Source: Calliopum simillimum (taxonomy: Eukaryota > Arthropoda > Insecta > Diptera > Lauxaniidae). From it: a DNA stretch of 64,000 nucleotides. Below are positions 54,752-64,000 of this stretch, piece after piece. The notes beneath the pieces are model-generated. The model was not told where the DNA came from, ran no database searches, and saw only the letters and a list, made by a program, of their open reading frames with translations. The DNA lies in assembly GCA_951812925.1 (NCBI GenBank), contig OX638371.1, positions 47,962,101 to 48,026,100 of the forward strand, read 5' to 3'. Position numbers and translations under genes: made by a program. Each line of letters begins with the position of its first letter. Position 1 is the stretch's first letter.

Positions 54752-55069
54752 AGTTTTAAAAAAATAAAATATAACGTTTTAAGAACTTTGTTTTCATATG
54801 AGTGAGTATGCGTTGAAATATTTACCAAATTTTTTTATTGGTTGAAAAGAAGAAAAAAAAATCTTTTTGACGGTATAAAAATTTATGGTATGGTGCTTCT
54901 GGTACTAAAGCTATCGGGCTGCGAAAATTATGTTTTAAGAGAACATTAAAATGAATGTACAGTTTTTGTGTGTTTGAAAGCCTATAAGCCTTATTAAAAT
55001 ATAAAAATTTTCTTGAAACATATTCCTTGGACATTTTTCTAACTATTTTAATAGAAAAAAATATTAAAA

Positions 55070-56440
55070 TCTCAATTTTGGAAAAAGCATTTATGAGACG
55101 CTCAGAGTACTTTCCAAGCGCCTGTATAGATCAAATAATAGCTGAACTGCTAAAAGAATGTCCCAGTACATCAGCTTAGATTCTTCATCCTCTGATTTCC
55201 AGAATCTGGAGCGAAGAGCGTTTACCAGAAGATTGGCTACATGGCATGTTAGTCAAATTGCCGAAAAAAGGCGACCTTAGCGAGTGCCGAAATTATAGAG
55301 GAATAACTTTGCTCTCAGTACCATCAAAAGTACTGACAAAAGTGCTTCTAAGCAGGGCAAGCAAAAAACTCGATTCGGCCATCCGAAAGCAACAAGCAGG
55401 ATTCCGGCCAAACAGATCATGCGTGGATCAAATTAACACCCTTAGAATAATTGTCGAACAATCATGTGAGTGGCGTACTGCGCTTCAACTTGTCTCCGTA
55501 GACTATAGCACTGCCTTCGACAGTGACATCTGGGTTTCACTGCAGCGAAGAAGGCTTTAAATGCAGGGTTGCTGTCACCGACATTCACCACTAATTCAGG
55601 CGTACGGCAGGGGTGTTTACTATCACCACGTCTCTTCCTTATCGTTCTAGACGATATCCTAGTTAAAGCTCTTAATAAGGCCAAAAGGAGTATTCAATGG
55701 AACTTTACCGAACATCTAGAAGATCTCGACTACGCTGACGACATTTGCCGTCTATCGTCCAAACACTCATATATGCAATGCAAGATTGATGACCTTGTCT
55801 TGGAACCGCAGAAGGCCGGCCTAAAAATCAACGCATTCAAGACTAAAAGCATGAAGCTGAACGCAAACAGAAATGACATCACGTTAAAAGCTGGCAGTGA
55901 TGACATCGAAAACGTCGACAGCTTCACGTATTTAGGCAGCATTATCTCCATGGATGGTGGAGCAAAAAAGGATATCAACTCAAGAATAGCAAAAGAGAAA
56001 GGCGCGTTTGCTCAACTGAACAAAATATGGTCTTCATCCGTTATATCCACTAAAAAGAGAGTGCGCATTTTTGATTCGAATGTGAAACGAACAAGCTGCA
56101 AGTATTCGTCAAAAAATGCTTAAGGCGTATTCTGAAGATTTGGTGGCCTCGCACTATATCAAATGCCGAGCTACATCAAAAATGCAATCAGAGGGCTATA
56201 AAACGAGGTCACACACTCCGGAAACCACACAGCGAAGTTTGTCGCCAGGCTCTTGAGTGGAATCCACAAGGCAGTAGAGGACGTGGTAGACCCAAAACCA
56301 ACTGGTAAAGGTCGCTGGAAAAGGAAATCTAAGAACCGGGAAAGTCGTGGCAAGAGATCAAAGTCAACGCAAAAGATCGCGACGAATGGAGATGTTTCAT
56401 ATTCGCCCTATGCTCCTCCTTGGAGTTAAAGGAGAATACA
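55070..56440 (+). pseudogene. Second LINE: RT and 3' end
   Basis: RT entry MLVKLPKKGDLSECRNYRGI then LLSVPSKVL, QAGFRPNRSCVDQI, VSVDYSTAFD (A motif), VRQGCLLSPRLFLIVLDDIL and LDYADDICRLSS (active site). Later SFTYLGSIISMDGGAKKDI leads to the conserved RGRPKTNW and WQEIK...FIFALCSS end before a CATA-rich tail. Stops and frame changes are present (about 55180, 55558, 56120) and a piece after AFD is missing. Same family as the fragment at 3488-3598. Clade is not decided; CR1/RTE-like features are seen. Confidence 0.8.
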
Positions 56441-56483
56441 TGCATACACATGTGTTTTCTATAATTTGTATTTTTTAAATATG

Positions 56484-56905
56484 TAGATGAATTGTGTTTT
56501 ATCGATGAAAGTGAAGAAGAAACAAGCCCGATTTTGTATTTACGAGTAGAAGAGGATCAGAATTTAATTACAACAAGAACGACAAAAAGTCTGACTCTGA
56601 TCCAGTTTGGGAGATGTTGCTATCGAAAACTCCTGATATAGTTAAAAGTGAAGATCCTCTTCAAATATTTTCAAATTTATTGGAGTCAAAAGAAATGTAT
56701 TTTGAAAATCTCTAGAAGTCTTTTACAGATCCGGTTCTCGAAATTGGTATTTTTTTAAACCGTTATTTCGAAGAAGTGACTTTCGAACAATTTATAACGT
56801 TGATTTGTTTGCTAGCGCTGGGCATTCACACTAAAAGTAGAAAATGGACTCTTCGACGTCAAAATCTTTACAACTTCTTTAAAGATCTATTACGCCAGTG
56901 AGCCC
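56484..56905 (+). other. Unrecognised coding-like remnant
   Basis: Frames with a coding look: DELCFIDESEEETSPILYL and, one frame over, DPVWEMLLSKTPDIVKSEDP and RYFEEVTFEQFITLICLLAL. Acidic start then a hydrophobic block recalls transposase N-termini, but no family is recognised. Confidence 0.3.
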
Positions 56906-57079
56906 CAATCTTGGTGTGCCTGCCTGTAAAAAAATATCCTGTAATGACCCCAATTACAACTTTGAGGCTTCGTCTTTATCTGTTCCGGCATTGTTGTTGT
57001 TAAAAGTTCCGAATTTCAATCAAATTGATTTGGTCTATTTTTGTTTTTTCTATAGAAATTTATTAATGATGCAATTTCA

Positions 57080-57480
57080 GATACATGTTGCATATGAAAT
57101 GAAAGGAAATAAATTGGGCTTTCTAATTTAGTTATAAAACTAAAGGTTAATAATAATTTTTTTTAGGAAAAATAACGGTTTTTTGGAAAAAAAATGGGGT
57201 GAGTTTTTGTAAAGTTGTCATACTATGAACTATGATTCAAATTGAAAAATTATACAGCAAATCTATAGCCCGGTAAAATCCCTTTCATATGACATCAATA
57301 ATTTTAAAATCCATCCTGGGGTCCCCAACTTATACCGATTTTTAAAAAAGATATATCCCGATCTTCCGATGGCTATATCTCCGTAAGTAGGTTCGACAGA
57401 AGTTGTTGTTGTTGTTGTAATTAATTCCCAGAGCCCTATTTGGGCAAAAAAAAATTAAAAAAAATAACAATAGTCGATAA
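57080..57480 (+). repeat. TATAGCCATCG-family copy
   Basis: Contains CATATGAAATGAAAGGAAAT, CCTTTCATATGACATCAATA, CTTCCGATGGCTATATCTCC, a GTTGTTGTTGTTG run and CCCTATTTGGGC, as in the cores of X1 and X3. Confidence 0.6.
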
Positions 57481-57537
57481 AGCAACATTAAGCCAAAACA
57501 ATTGTTGGAGATAATAGAATTTGAAAACAGGCCGAGC

Positions 57538-57715
57538 TTAGTCCGGGAGGCCTAGAAAGTGGGCTACCTCTACTGGGTGGGACGATAGGTCAGACGTAGT
57601 AAAGTTGGTTGGACTGGAAGGACAGTTAAAATAGTGGGAACTGTCAAGCGGACTAACACTGCATAATGGGCACCGATCCGCGGCGCCCTCAATGATCAAA
57701 GCTCTGTAACTCATC
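57538..57715 (-). pseudogene. LINE ORF2 C-terminal fragment
   Basis: RCPLCSVSPLDSSHYFNCP and then EVAHFLGLPD with a stop is the C-terminal zinc finger and end of Jockey/I-like LINE proteins. The rest of the LINE is absent. Confidence 0.6.
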
Positions 57716-57787
57716 AGACAACAAAAGGTATAGTGTTTTATGTTGTAATATTGTCGTTTCAATGTTGTAATATTTGCAATATATATA

Positions 57788-58713
57788 CAGTCTGTTAAAT
57801 AAGAGCGTGGTCACGATTACTCGCGATCGGTAAAGTATAATGCTGTAATTTTTTTTTCTCACACAGAGGGCAGTATTGTCCTTCATGCTTCGTGAAAGTG
57901 AATCAGCTGACCACTCTTTTCAATGCGTTCTCAGCATTTTTCCAAAATGAGTACCGCGTACGCGTCGCGCTTTGAAGCCGTTTTTTTGTGTTTGCACCCC
58001 AAAGGTCCCAAAATGACCCAAGCGGCGGCTGCGAAGTATATGCAAAAGTCGAAACAGTTTGTGAGTAAGTGGGTGAATCGCTTCAAAGAAGAAAAAAATG
58101 TCGATGACTTTCCAAATCGCGGGTCTGTCGGTGTAGTGACGGAAAAACAGGAAAAACTGATCTGTGCTCTATTTTCGAAAAATCCAACATTAACTTTGCG
58201 TGAAGGTGCTTCGAAATTGTCCCAAAAAGGTTTGAATATCTCCCACGGAACTATTCGTAATCATTTGATTGCAAATAGTGTGAAATACCGAAGTACTTTG
58301 CAAAAACCGATGCTCAGTGAAAAACATGTCCAAAAACGTCTTGAATGGGCCAAAGACAAAATGGTGTCGTGACTTTGGATTGGCCGTCTCAGTCGCCCGA
58401 TGCCAATCCAATTGAAAACGTTTGGGCGCAAATGAAGATGAAGCTTCAGAAAAACCGACCCTGCAACTTGAAACAGCTGGTTCAACGCATTCACAAAATT
58501 TGGAGGTCGTTTTCAGAAGAGTATGCGCAAAATCTTGTTCAAAGTATGTCGCGAAGATGTCAAGCTATAATTGATGCTGGGGGTGATTGGACCTGCTATT
58601 AATGTATTTGCATTGAAGTTTTCGATCAAATAAATCAATATTAAAAAGAATTTTCGCAATGGGTATTTTCATTTTCTCACAACAATGACCACGCTCTTAT
58701 TTAACAGACTGTA
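57788..58713 (+). mobile_element. Tc1-type element, internally deleted
   Basis: 926 bp with perfect 26 bp inverted ends starting CAGTCTGTTAAATAAGAG, each next to TA. The transposase (57923-58372) has helix-turn-helix parts (TQAAAAKYMQKSKQFVSKWV; TLREGASKLSQKGLNISHG) and then jumps to VTLDWPSQSPDANPIENVW and the C-terminus (58370-58602). The region with the first two catalytic Asp residues has been deleted, giving a non-autonomous form with sound ends. Confidence 0.88.
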
Positions 58714-58794
58714 TATATGTATATATACCAGATTTGGGCAAATTGCATTACTTTTTCAATGCATTACAGCAGCATTATTGCATAATTGCTAATG

Positions 58795-59105
58795 CAAAAA
58801 ATCATTGCATTGATTTTTAGAATTTAATGCCATTGAAAAAATCTATTGCATTGATTTTTGGAATTAAATGCTATTGAAAAAATCTATTGCATTGATTTTT
58901 GGAATTTAATGCTATTGAAAAAATCTATTGCATTGATTTTTGAAATTCAACGCTATTTAAAAATCTATTGCATTGATTTTTGAAATTTATTGCTATTTAA
59001 ATATCTATTCCAATGATTTTTGAAATTTATTGCTATTTAAAAATCTATTGCGATGATTTTTGAAATTATTGCTAATGGAAAATTTATTGCATTGATCCTT
59101 TAAAA
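58795..59105 (+). repeat. 41 bp minisatellite
   Basis: About eight units of AAATCTATTGCATTGATTTT TGGAATTTAATGCTATTGAA type; the word CTATTGCA repeats at 58843, 58884, 58925 and 58965. Units become irregular at the right. Confidence 0.8.
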
Positions 59106-59486
59106 ATGGAAATTTCAATTTGCATTAAATTAACAATTCATTGGTAGGTTTTAGGAAAAAGGAATTTTCTTTTCAACCACGAACTTTTGAATCATACCCT
59201 TCCCCACCAACCAACCCAACGACGACACCATTTCTACTTTCCTTCTTGTTCCTCTGAGGCTTCCTTCAATTGTCCTGGTTGGTTTCCATTTCACTTCATC
59301 ATTTATATTCTAATTCTTCCCGTGTTCACCCTTTGGAGGACTTGAACCTGGATCCAAACATTTTCCGTGATCGCACTTTAACGAGCTCAGCCGAAGCAAC
59401 CATTATTGAGTAGCTGGCTGTAAATTTATTATATTATAATTATTCTGTCATACTATTTAAATTAAAAAAAAAAAAAATTTTTACTA

Positions 59487-59540
59487 TCGTTGGGATTCGA
59501 ACCCGAACCACTTACATTTTTCTGAATCACGCATCTCAAC
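59487..59540 (-). repeat. tRNA-like B-box sequence
   Basis: On the minus strand GGTTCGGGTTCGAATCCC looks like a T arm, followed by an A/T run. No full cloverleaf; probably a SINE head or tRNA-derived trace. Confidence 0.35.
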
Positions 59541-60265
59541 GTTCCCTTCCGAATTCGAATATTTTTTTGTATGAATAAAAACATTTATAAATTTCTTTAA
59601 AAAATTTACTTAAATTGTCATTTCCCCCGAGTTCCCAGATTTGGATTTTTTTTTAAATTTTTTCGGTTAATGTAAATTAGAAAGTGCAGGAAAAGTTAAT
59701 TAGAAAAATGATGTGGGTCAAATGAGCCACTGTAGATATTGAGTTTTTTTTTTTTTTTTTTTGGTCAAACAAAGTTTTCACGGTACGGTTGAGTTGGTTT
59801 AATTACCAAAAAAGCATCCGAATGGTGGAAGCAAGTTAACCCAAATCATAGTGTAGTGAAAGCCGACTTTGATAATTTAAATTTTAATGTGAATCTTTGG
59901 ATTTCAATAAAAACTGATACCTGTAACATATAATCTTCTTATGAATGCAAGATGTAAGTGTGTTTCTGTCAGTAAGTATTTTATGCACCAACTTTCATGT
60001 ATACAGCTTTATCCTTACGGGCGTTATCGTAATTTCAATATACAGACAGACAAAATTATCATAAAATCAATGCGAATCAACAGGACCAATCGGGTCTTAA
60101 CTTTGCAATCTGAAAAAAATCAGGAGGTCATTTTTCTATTATGACAGTCGATATAACGGCCAAAATGCAGCCAAGCTTATGATGAGCAACGAAGGAATAA
60201 ATTTGTAAATTTTTTATACAACTATCCACATATATTTATTGAACTCTATTACAAAAAAAAAAAAT
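59541..60265. other. AT-rich stretch
   Basis: No gene. A 20-T run near 59745. Small frames have no recognisable product. Confidence 0.4.
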
Positions 60266-60269
60266 TTTA

Positions 60270-60655
60270 AACACTATTGCGCTACGCTCAACCCTGCTTC
60301 AAGTGGATTCGCTCGTTCCAATTTATGAATGCTAGAAAAGCTCTTTGAATGTCTGCGAACTTCGACTTGGCGGTCGGTTTTAATTGCTTCCAAGAACTTG
60401 GAGAATTTTGTCTTGTCATAAGCCTTGACATTTCTTAAAACCAAACAATCCAAAATGAATCCTCATTTTGCAGCAAGAGGCGGGTAAGAAGAACTCCAAC
60501 CCCAATGCAACATTATATTCAATAAGAACCAATTGTGCCTTTTTCTGTTTAACCAATTTACTCAAGTTGTTGGTACCGACACGAACGAAAGTTGGCTTCT
60601 TCTCGGGTTGCATATCTTGATCCTAAGCCTTCGCTTCTTTTGACTAATTTTGAAA
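60270..60655 (-). pseudogene. Ribosomal protein L7A pseudogene
   Basis: Minus strand: EKKPTFVRVGTNNLSKLVKQ and KKAQLVLIEYNVALGLEFFL then PASCCKMRI match the middle of RpL7A (family: VG-N-V-KLVEQKKAQLVVIA...LPALCRKM). After a deletion, DKTKFSKFLEAIKTDRQVEV and SIHKLERANPLEAGL match its C-terminus. Frame breaks and lost blocks show it is dead. No intron is seen across the matched part, which fits a processed copy, but a poly-A tail is not found. Confidence 0.75.
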
Positions 60656-62717
60656 CTTTTTATTAAAATAAATGAAATTTTAAAATTATTTTTATGTAAA
60701 CAAAATAAATTGTGACAAACAATGTCAATTATTTTCACACACCTCGATTTCAAATAGTATTCACCACATTTTTTTCACTTTGTAAACCAGAATCGCTTGA
60801 ATCGATGAAGTAAAGTGAAGATTCAGTGAAAATGAAAGTGCTAAATTTTTTTACACTTCACAGTTTCACTGAACCAGAATCAACCCCCTGTAGGGTGTAC
60901 GAAAATCCCTCGAAATTAAATAATTTAAAGCACCATTTGTGAGATTTGTTATTATATACAGCTACAAATACGACTTAAGTTTTGTGGCACACAAAGTTTT
61001 AGTGAAAATAAATAAAAAAAATTCAAATAGTTTGAAAAATAACAAATAACACTGTGCAACAAATTTTGGGTCACTAAATCTTTCCCGAATGAAACCAACG
61101 GGAAATGAAAATAGACTATCAGTAGGCAAAAACCCCCAAAGGGTTTTTAAAAGTTAGCTCGTATTGTTAAGTTCTAGCCTTTCAAAGTTGGGATGTTTTG
61201 GGACAAATTTTCCCATATATATTTTACATGTAGTAAATCAATATAAAAATTAAACAATTTGTATTAAATATTTATGGCCTTAGATATTTAAATCTATTAA
61301 TTTTAATAGTTTTTGGGATTTTAATTTCTTTTTTGTTCTATCTTTTCCAGTTTTTATGAGCGTTTTGTTTGCTATTTTCTCTAAAAATCGTGTATTTTTA
61401 ACTATATATTTTTTATTATACATATTAAATTACAAAGCTTTGCAGATGATTTTTAGGTAATAACAAGGCTTTTTATACATGTTTCATTAAATCAATTCTA
61501 ATGAATGGTTTCATTCCCCAATGAAATTTTTAATTAGGTATGTGATTTTTTTCATTAATTTAAGCCCAATCGTTATGAAAGTATTAATGAAAAAAATTCA
61601 TTATTTGTGTGAAAATTTTTCCGGAAACTACTATGGGCCACTGCTTGTATCTTGATTGGACAAAGGGGCGTAACACCTCCCACATAAAAGTACATTTTCA
61701 AACAAGTACTTTTTCAAAGTAAGCACTTTTTTCAAAAAATCAAAAAATGTACTTTTTTTTAAAAAAAGTATATTTTTCAATAAAAATCGTTTTGCAATAG
61801 AAAACATTAATTTTCAATTCCCTGTCGAAAAGGGGTCGTGTCCGCCAAAAAGTTTTACCCCTGGCATATCCAGCGTTGAAATCTTAATCAATGTTAAATT
61901 TTCATTATATTTGTTTCAAAATTTTTATTCAGTTTAACAAAAAAATTCAATAATTTTAGAACAAAAAATGTAAATAAAAAAAATCACTAAAACTTTTAGC
62001 ATATTAACCTCGAAATAAAATTTTTTTCATTGATTTAATGATTTTTTAATGAAACTATGAATGAAAATATTTAACAAAATTAAAAATATAAATGAGTTTT
62101 TGTCCAGTTAATTAACATTTTCATTAAATCAATGAGTTCTATACGATCTATTAGTGCTTTGAAGAAAAATTATATCAGTCTATGAAGGAGGTTAAGCAAC
62201 GTTTTGAAATAAAGTTCTCAGAAAAACCCAATTAAAATTAAAAAGATATGTATAAAAAAAAACAAGACTGCAATTGGATGAGCTGTAACTAAAATAAGCT
62301 GGATTTATTCGAAATTTATGCTCAACTTTTTAATGAGTGCATTTCAATATTTTTTTAATTGCTCTAGCTAATCGATTCTTATTACTCCATTCATAATTTC
62401 TCTTTCTTCACTTACAATTTTTATTTAATTTTTATCCCACAAGAAAAATATTTGTTGTTAGTGGATACTCTTCAAGAAAAAATCATTTACATGTTCTCTT
62501 AAATCGTTAAATCTCTTAACTTTTTCTCTTTTACTTTATCAACATTCAAGGTCAACTTTGTGATATTTTTTCTTATTGTCTTTTTTAAAAAAGAAGATAA
62601 AGTTTTGCTAAACCGTTTTTTTTGTGAATTTTTTAAATTAATAAAGTGAAAAGAAATTATTAAATAAGTTTAATAAACTGAAGAAATATTTTGTATTAAT
62701 TTAATAACGTTTGTAAA
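60656..62717. other. AT-rich stretch before the edge gene
   Basis: No recognised gene or element. It contains the word ATTGGACAAAGGGGCGTAAC (a weak trace of the GGCGTGGC repeats) near 61658 and many A/T runs. It should include the promoter of the gene that follows. Confidence 0.4.
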
Positions 62718-64000
62718 ATGGCTTGCAAAATAAACAACTTTTGTTACGTTTGTGGCCATTTCACACCAAAAATGTCGAAACATGGTTCTTTTACAGAAGA
62801 ATTTATAGCCGCTTACGAAAGATATTTTAACCATTCCGTTATTTCTAATGTACCATGGGTTCCAAAAGTTGTTTGCAAAAACTGTTATACTAATCTAATA
62901 AGTTGGATGAGTCGAAGAATTAAAAAAATGACTTTTGGAGTGCCGATGATCTGGATAAATCCAAATGGACATGACCCCTCAAATTGTTATGCCTGTGTGA
63001 ATTCCGAAACTGGTATGAACAAAAGAAAAATGAAAAGTAAAATTTACAAAAGCGTTCCAAGTGCTCAAATTCCAATGGAACACTCAGAAAATGTTCCAGT
63101 CCCGAAACCTCCAAGCCCGGACGTGACATCAGGGATTACGATAATAACTGATTTAGATGAAGCTTTATCTATTTTTGCGCCTGAGCCCACTAAGTCAAAC
63201 GATCCTATACTGATAACACAAAACCAGATGGATTTTATTGTTGCAAAGCTTGGATTGTCACAACGCAAGTCAGAAGAACTAGCTAGATTTTTAAATACAA
63301 ATCATCTCTTGGCAAGTGGGACAAAAATTTCAGCATACAGACATCGACAAGCAACTCTGCAAGAATGTTTTATTGTAAATAACGAGCAAACAACTGCTTA
63401 CTGCACGGATGTCGAAAAACTTATGTGCAAAATGGACATTCGCTACAATGCTGATGAGTGGAGACTATTCATTGATAGCTCCAAAAATAGTTTGAAAGCT
63501 GTGTTGCTTCATCAGACAAACTCAAAACCTTCGGTACCAATTGCCTACAGTGTAGACACGAAAGAGACTTACGAGTCGTTAAAAACTATTCTCCAAGAAG
63601 TAAATTACAACAAACATCGATGGAAAATATGCTGTGACTTAAAAGTAGTGGCAATTCTTCGAGGGCTGCAATCAGGATATATTAAATACATGTGTTTTTT
63701 ATGTGACTGGGACTCCAGATATTCGGGTGACCAGTATACAAATCATTCCTGGAAGTGTAGAGAATTGAGCAAACACGCTAATGCCAACGTCATTGAGGAT
63801 CCTCTGGTACCCCAAAACAAAATTTTGTTACCTCCTTTACATGTAAAACTTGGTTTAGTGAAAAGCTTTCTAAAAACTGTGGCTAAAAGAAAAGAAGTTT
63901 ATACTGTTTTAGCACAAATTTTCCCCCGACTTTCAGAGAGTAAATTAAAAGAAGGTAAAAACATTAAATTAACATATTTTACTTCACTAAAATATTATAT
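62718..64000 (+). CDS. Intact zinc-motif protein, transposase-like or domesticated, runs off edge
   Basis: ATG at 62718 opens a frame without stops to the window end; AAG|GTAAAA-type bases at 63954 suggest an intron donor after residue 412. Seen: an N-terminal CxxC...CxxC zinc pair (CYVCGHF; VVCKNC), a second CYAC, a Pro-rich spacer (EHSENVPVPKPPSP), a mid region (VAKLGLSQRKSEELARFL), then DEWRLFIDSSKNSLKAVLLH, HRWKICCDLKVV, MCFLCDWDSRYS and KILLPPLHVKLGL. Two Asp motifs, a CxxC and an HxKLG motif in that order suggest an RNase H-fold (DDE) transposase, but I cannot name the family with certainty. Related proteins are, to my recollection, widespread in arthropods. Codon structure is undamaged, unlike the other elements here. 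Confidence 0.7.
   Translation, partial: MACKINNFCYVCGHFTPKMSKHGSFTEEFIAAYERYFNHSVISNVPWVPKVVCKNCYTNLISWMSRRIKKMTFGVPMIWINPNGHDPSNCYACVNSETGMNKRKMKSKIYKSVPSAQIPMEHSENVPVPKPPSPDVTSGITIITDLDEALSIFAPEPTKSNDPILITQNQMDFIVAKLGLSQRKSEELARFLNTNHLLASGTKISAYRHRQATLQECFIVNNEQTTAYCTDVEKLMCKMDIRYNADEWRLFIDSSKNSLKAVLLHQTNSKPSVPIAYSVDTKETYESLKTILQEVNYNKHRWKICCDLKVVAILRGLQSGYIKYMCFLCDWDSRYSGDQYTNHSWKCRELSKHANANVIEDPLVPQNKILLPPLHVKLGLVKSFLKTVAKRKEVYTVLAQIFPRLSESKLKEGKNIKLTYFTSLKYY

Larger units (their letters stand above)
50578..54760 (-). mobile_element. Jockey-like LINE, 5'-truncated, with Tc1 insert
   Basis: Minus-strand LINE from inside the endonuclease domain to a poly-A tail (T run at 50577-50591 on the plus strand). 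The 3' non-coding part carries a minisatellite. A 1,646 bp Tc1 inverted dimer sits in the endonuclease region. Confidence 0.85.

Noticed and set aside
56484..56905. piggyBac N-terminus
   Set aside because: Acidic start is suggestive, but no downstream piggyBac core or motif is present.
59340..59400. tRNA-like GGACTTGAACCTGGATCC
   Set aside because: Only a weak T-arm resemblance; no A box or cloverleaf.

Overview
The window is eukaryotic and almost certainly from a cyclorrhaphan fly or a close dipteran relative. It is AT-rich, genes are split by GT-AG introns, and no operon logic is visible. The mobile elements are those typical of flies (Jockey-like LINE, Gypsy, Penelope-like, piggyBac, PIF/Harbinger with a SANT or MADF partner, Tc1/mariner, Helitron), and there are MADF-BESS and RpL7A sequences. 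The exact genus cannot be read from the sequence.

Host genes are few. The clear one is a minus-strand ANKRD11/ANKRD12-type gene: a large exon at 42863-44541 and its last exon at 30665-30844, separated by a 12.0 kb intron loaded with mobile elements. Its ankyrin-repeat exons must lie to the right, probably outside the window. A long, undamaged plus-strand reading frame (62718 to about 63954) runs to the right edge; it has zinc-binding Cys motifs and acidic motifs and may be a transposase-type or domesticated gene. A decayed RpL7A copy lies at 60270-60655.

Layout: 0-2 kb, a Harbinger pair (transposase plus a four-exon SANT/coiled-coil partner, convergent). 2-4 kb, tandem repeat and small inverted-repeat elements. 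4-10.4 kb, a broken piggyBac, a second Harbinger C-terminus and a MADF-BESS gene, with a 1,040 bp segment present twice. 10.6-27.2 kb, three copies of a repeat (here called R) and three of another (X), some inverted, carrying nested MITEs, a mariner and a TTAA-flanked 1.9 kb element. 24.8-30.4 kb, an old LINE split by X, by minisatellites and by a 1 kb palindrome. 33.9-38.9 kb, a Gypsy element with a MITE and a Penelope-like element nested in one LTR. 41.5-50.4 kb, TIR elements and a Helitron around the ANKRD exon. 50.6-54.8 kb, a Jockey-like LINE interrupted by a Tc1 inverted dimer. 55-59 kb, another LINE, a deleted Tc1 and a 41 bp minisatellite.

The elements form a stratigraphy. Empty and filled sites coexist in the window, so several target-site duplications (TTA, TTA, TTAA, AATT, ATTT, TA) can be read directly. 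Nearly every transposon gene is broken (frameshift, stop, deletion). The strongest signals beyond ordinary annotation are the density of long inverted repeats, the templated 1,040 bp duplication, and the intact edge gene.
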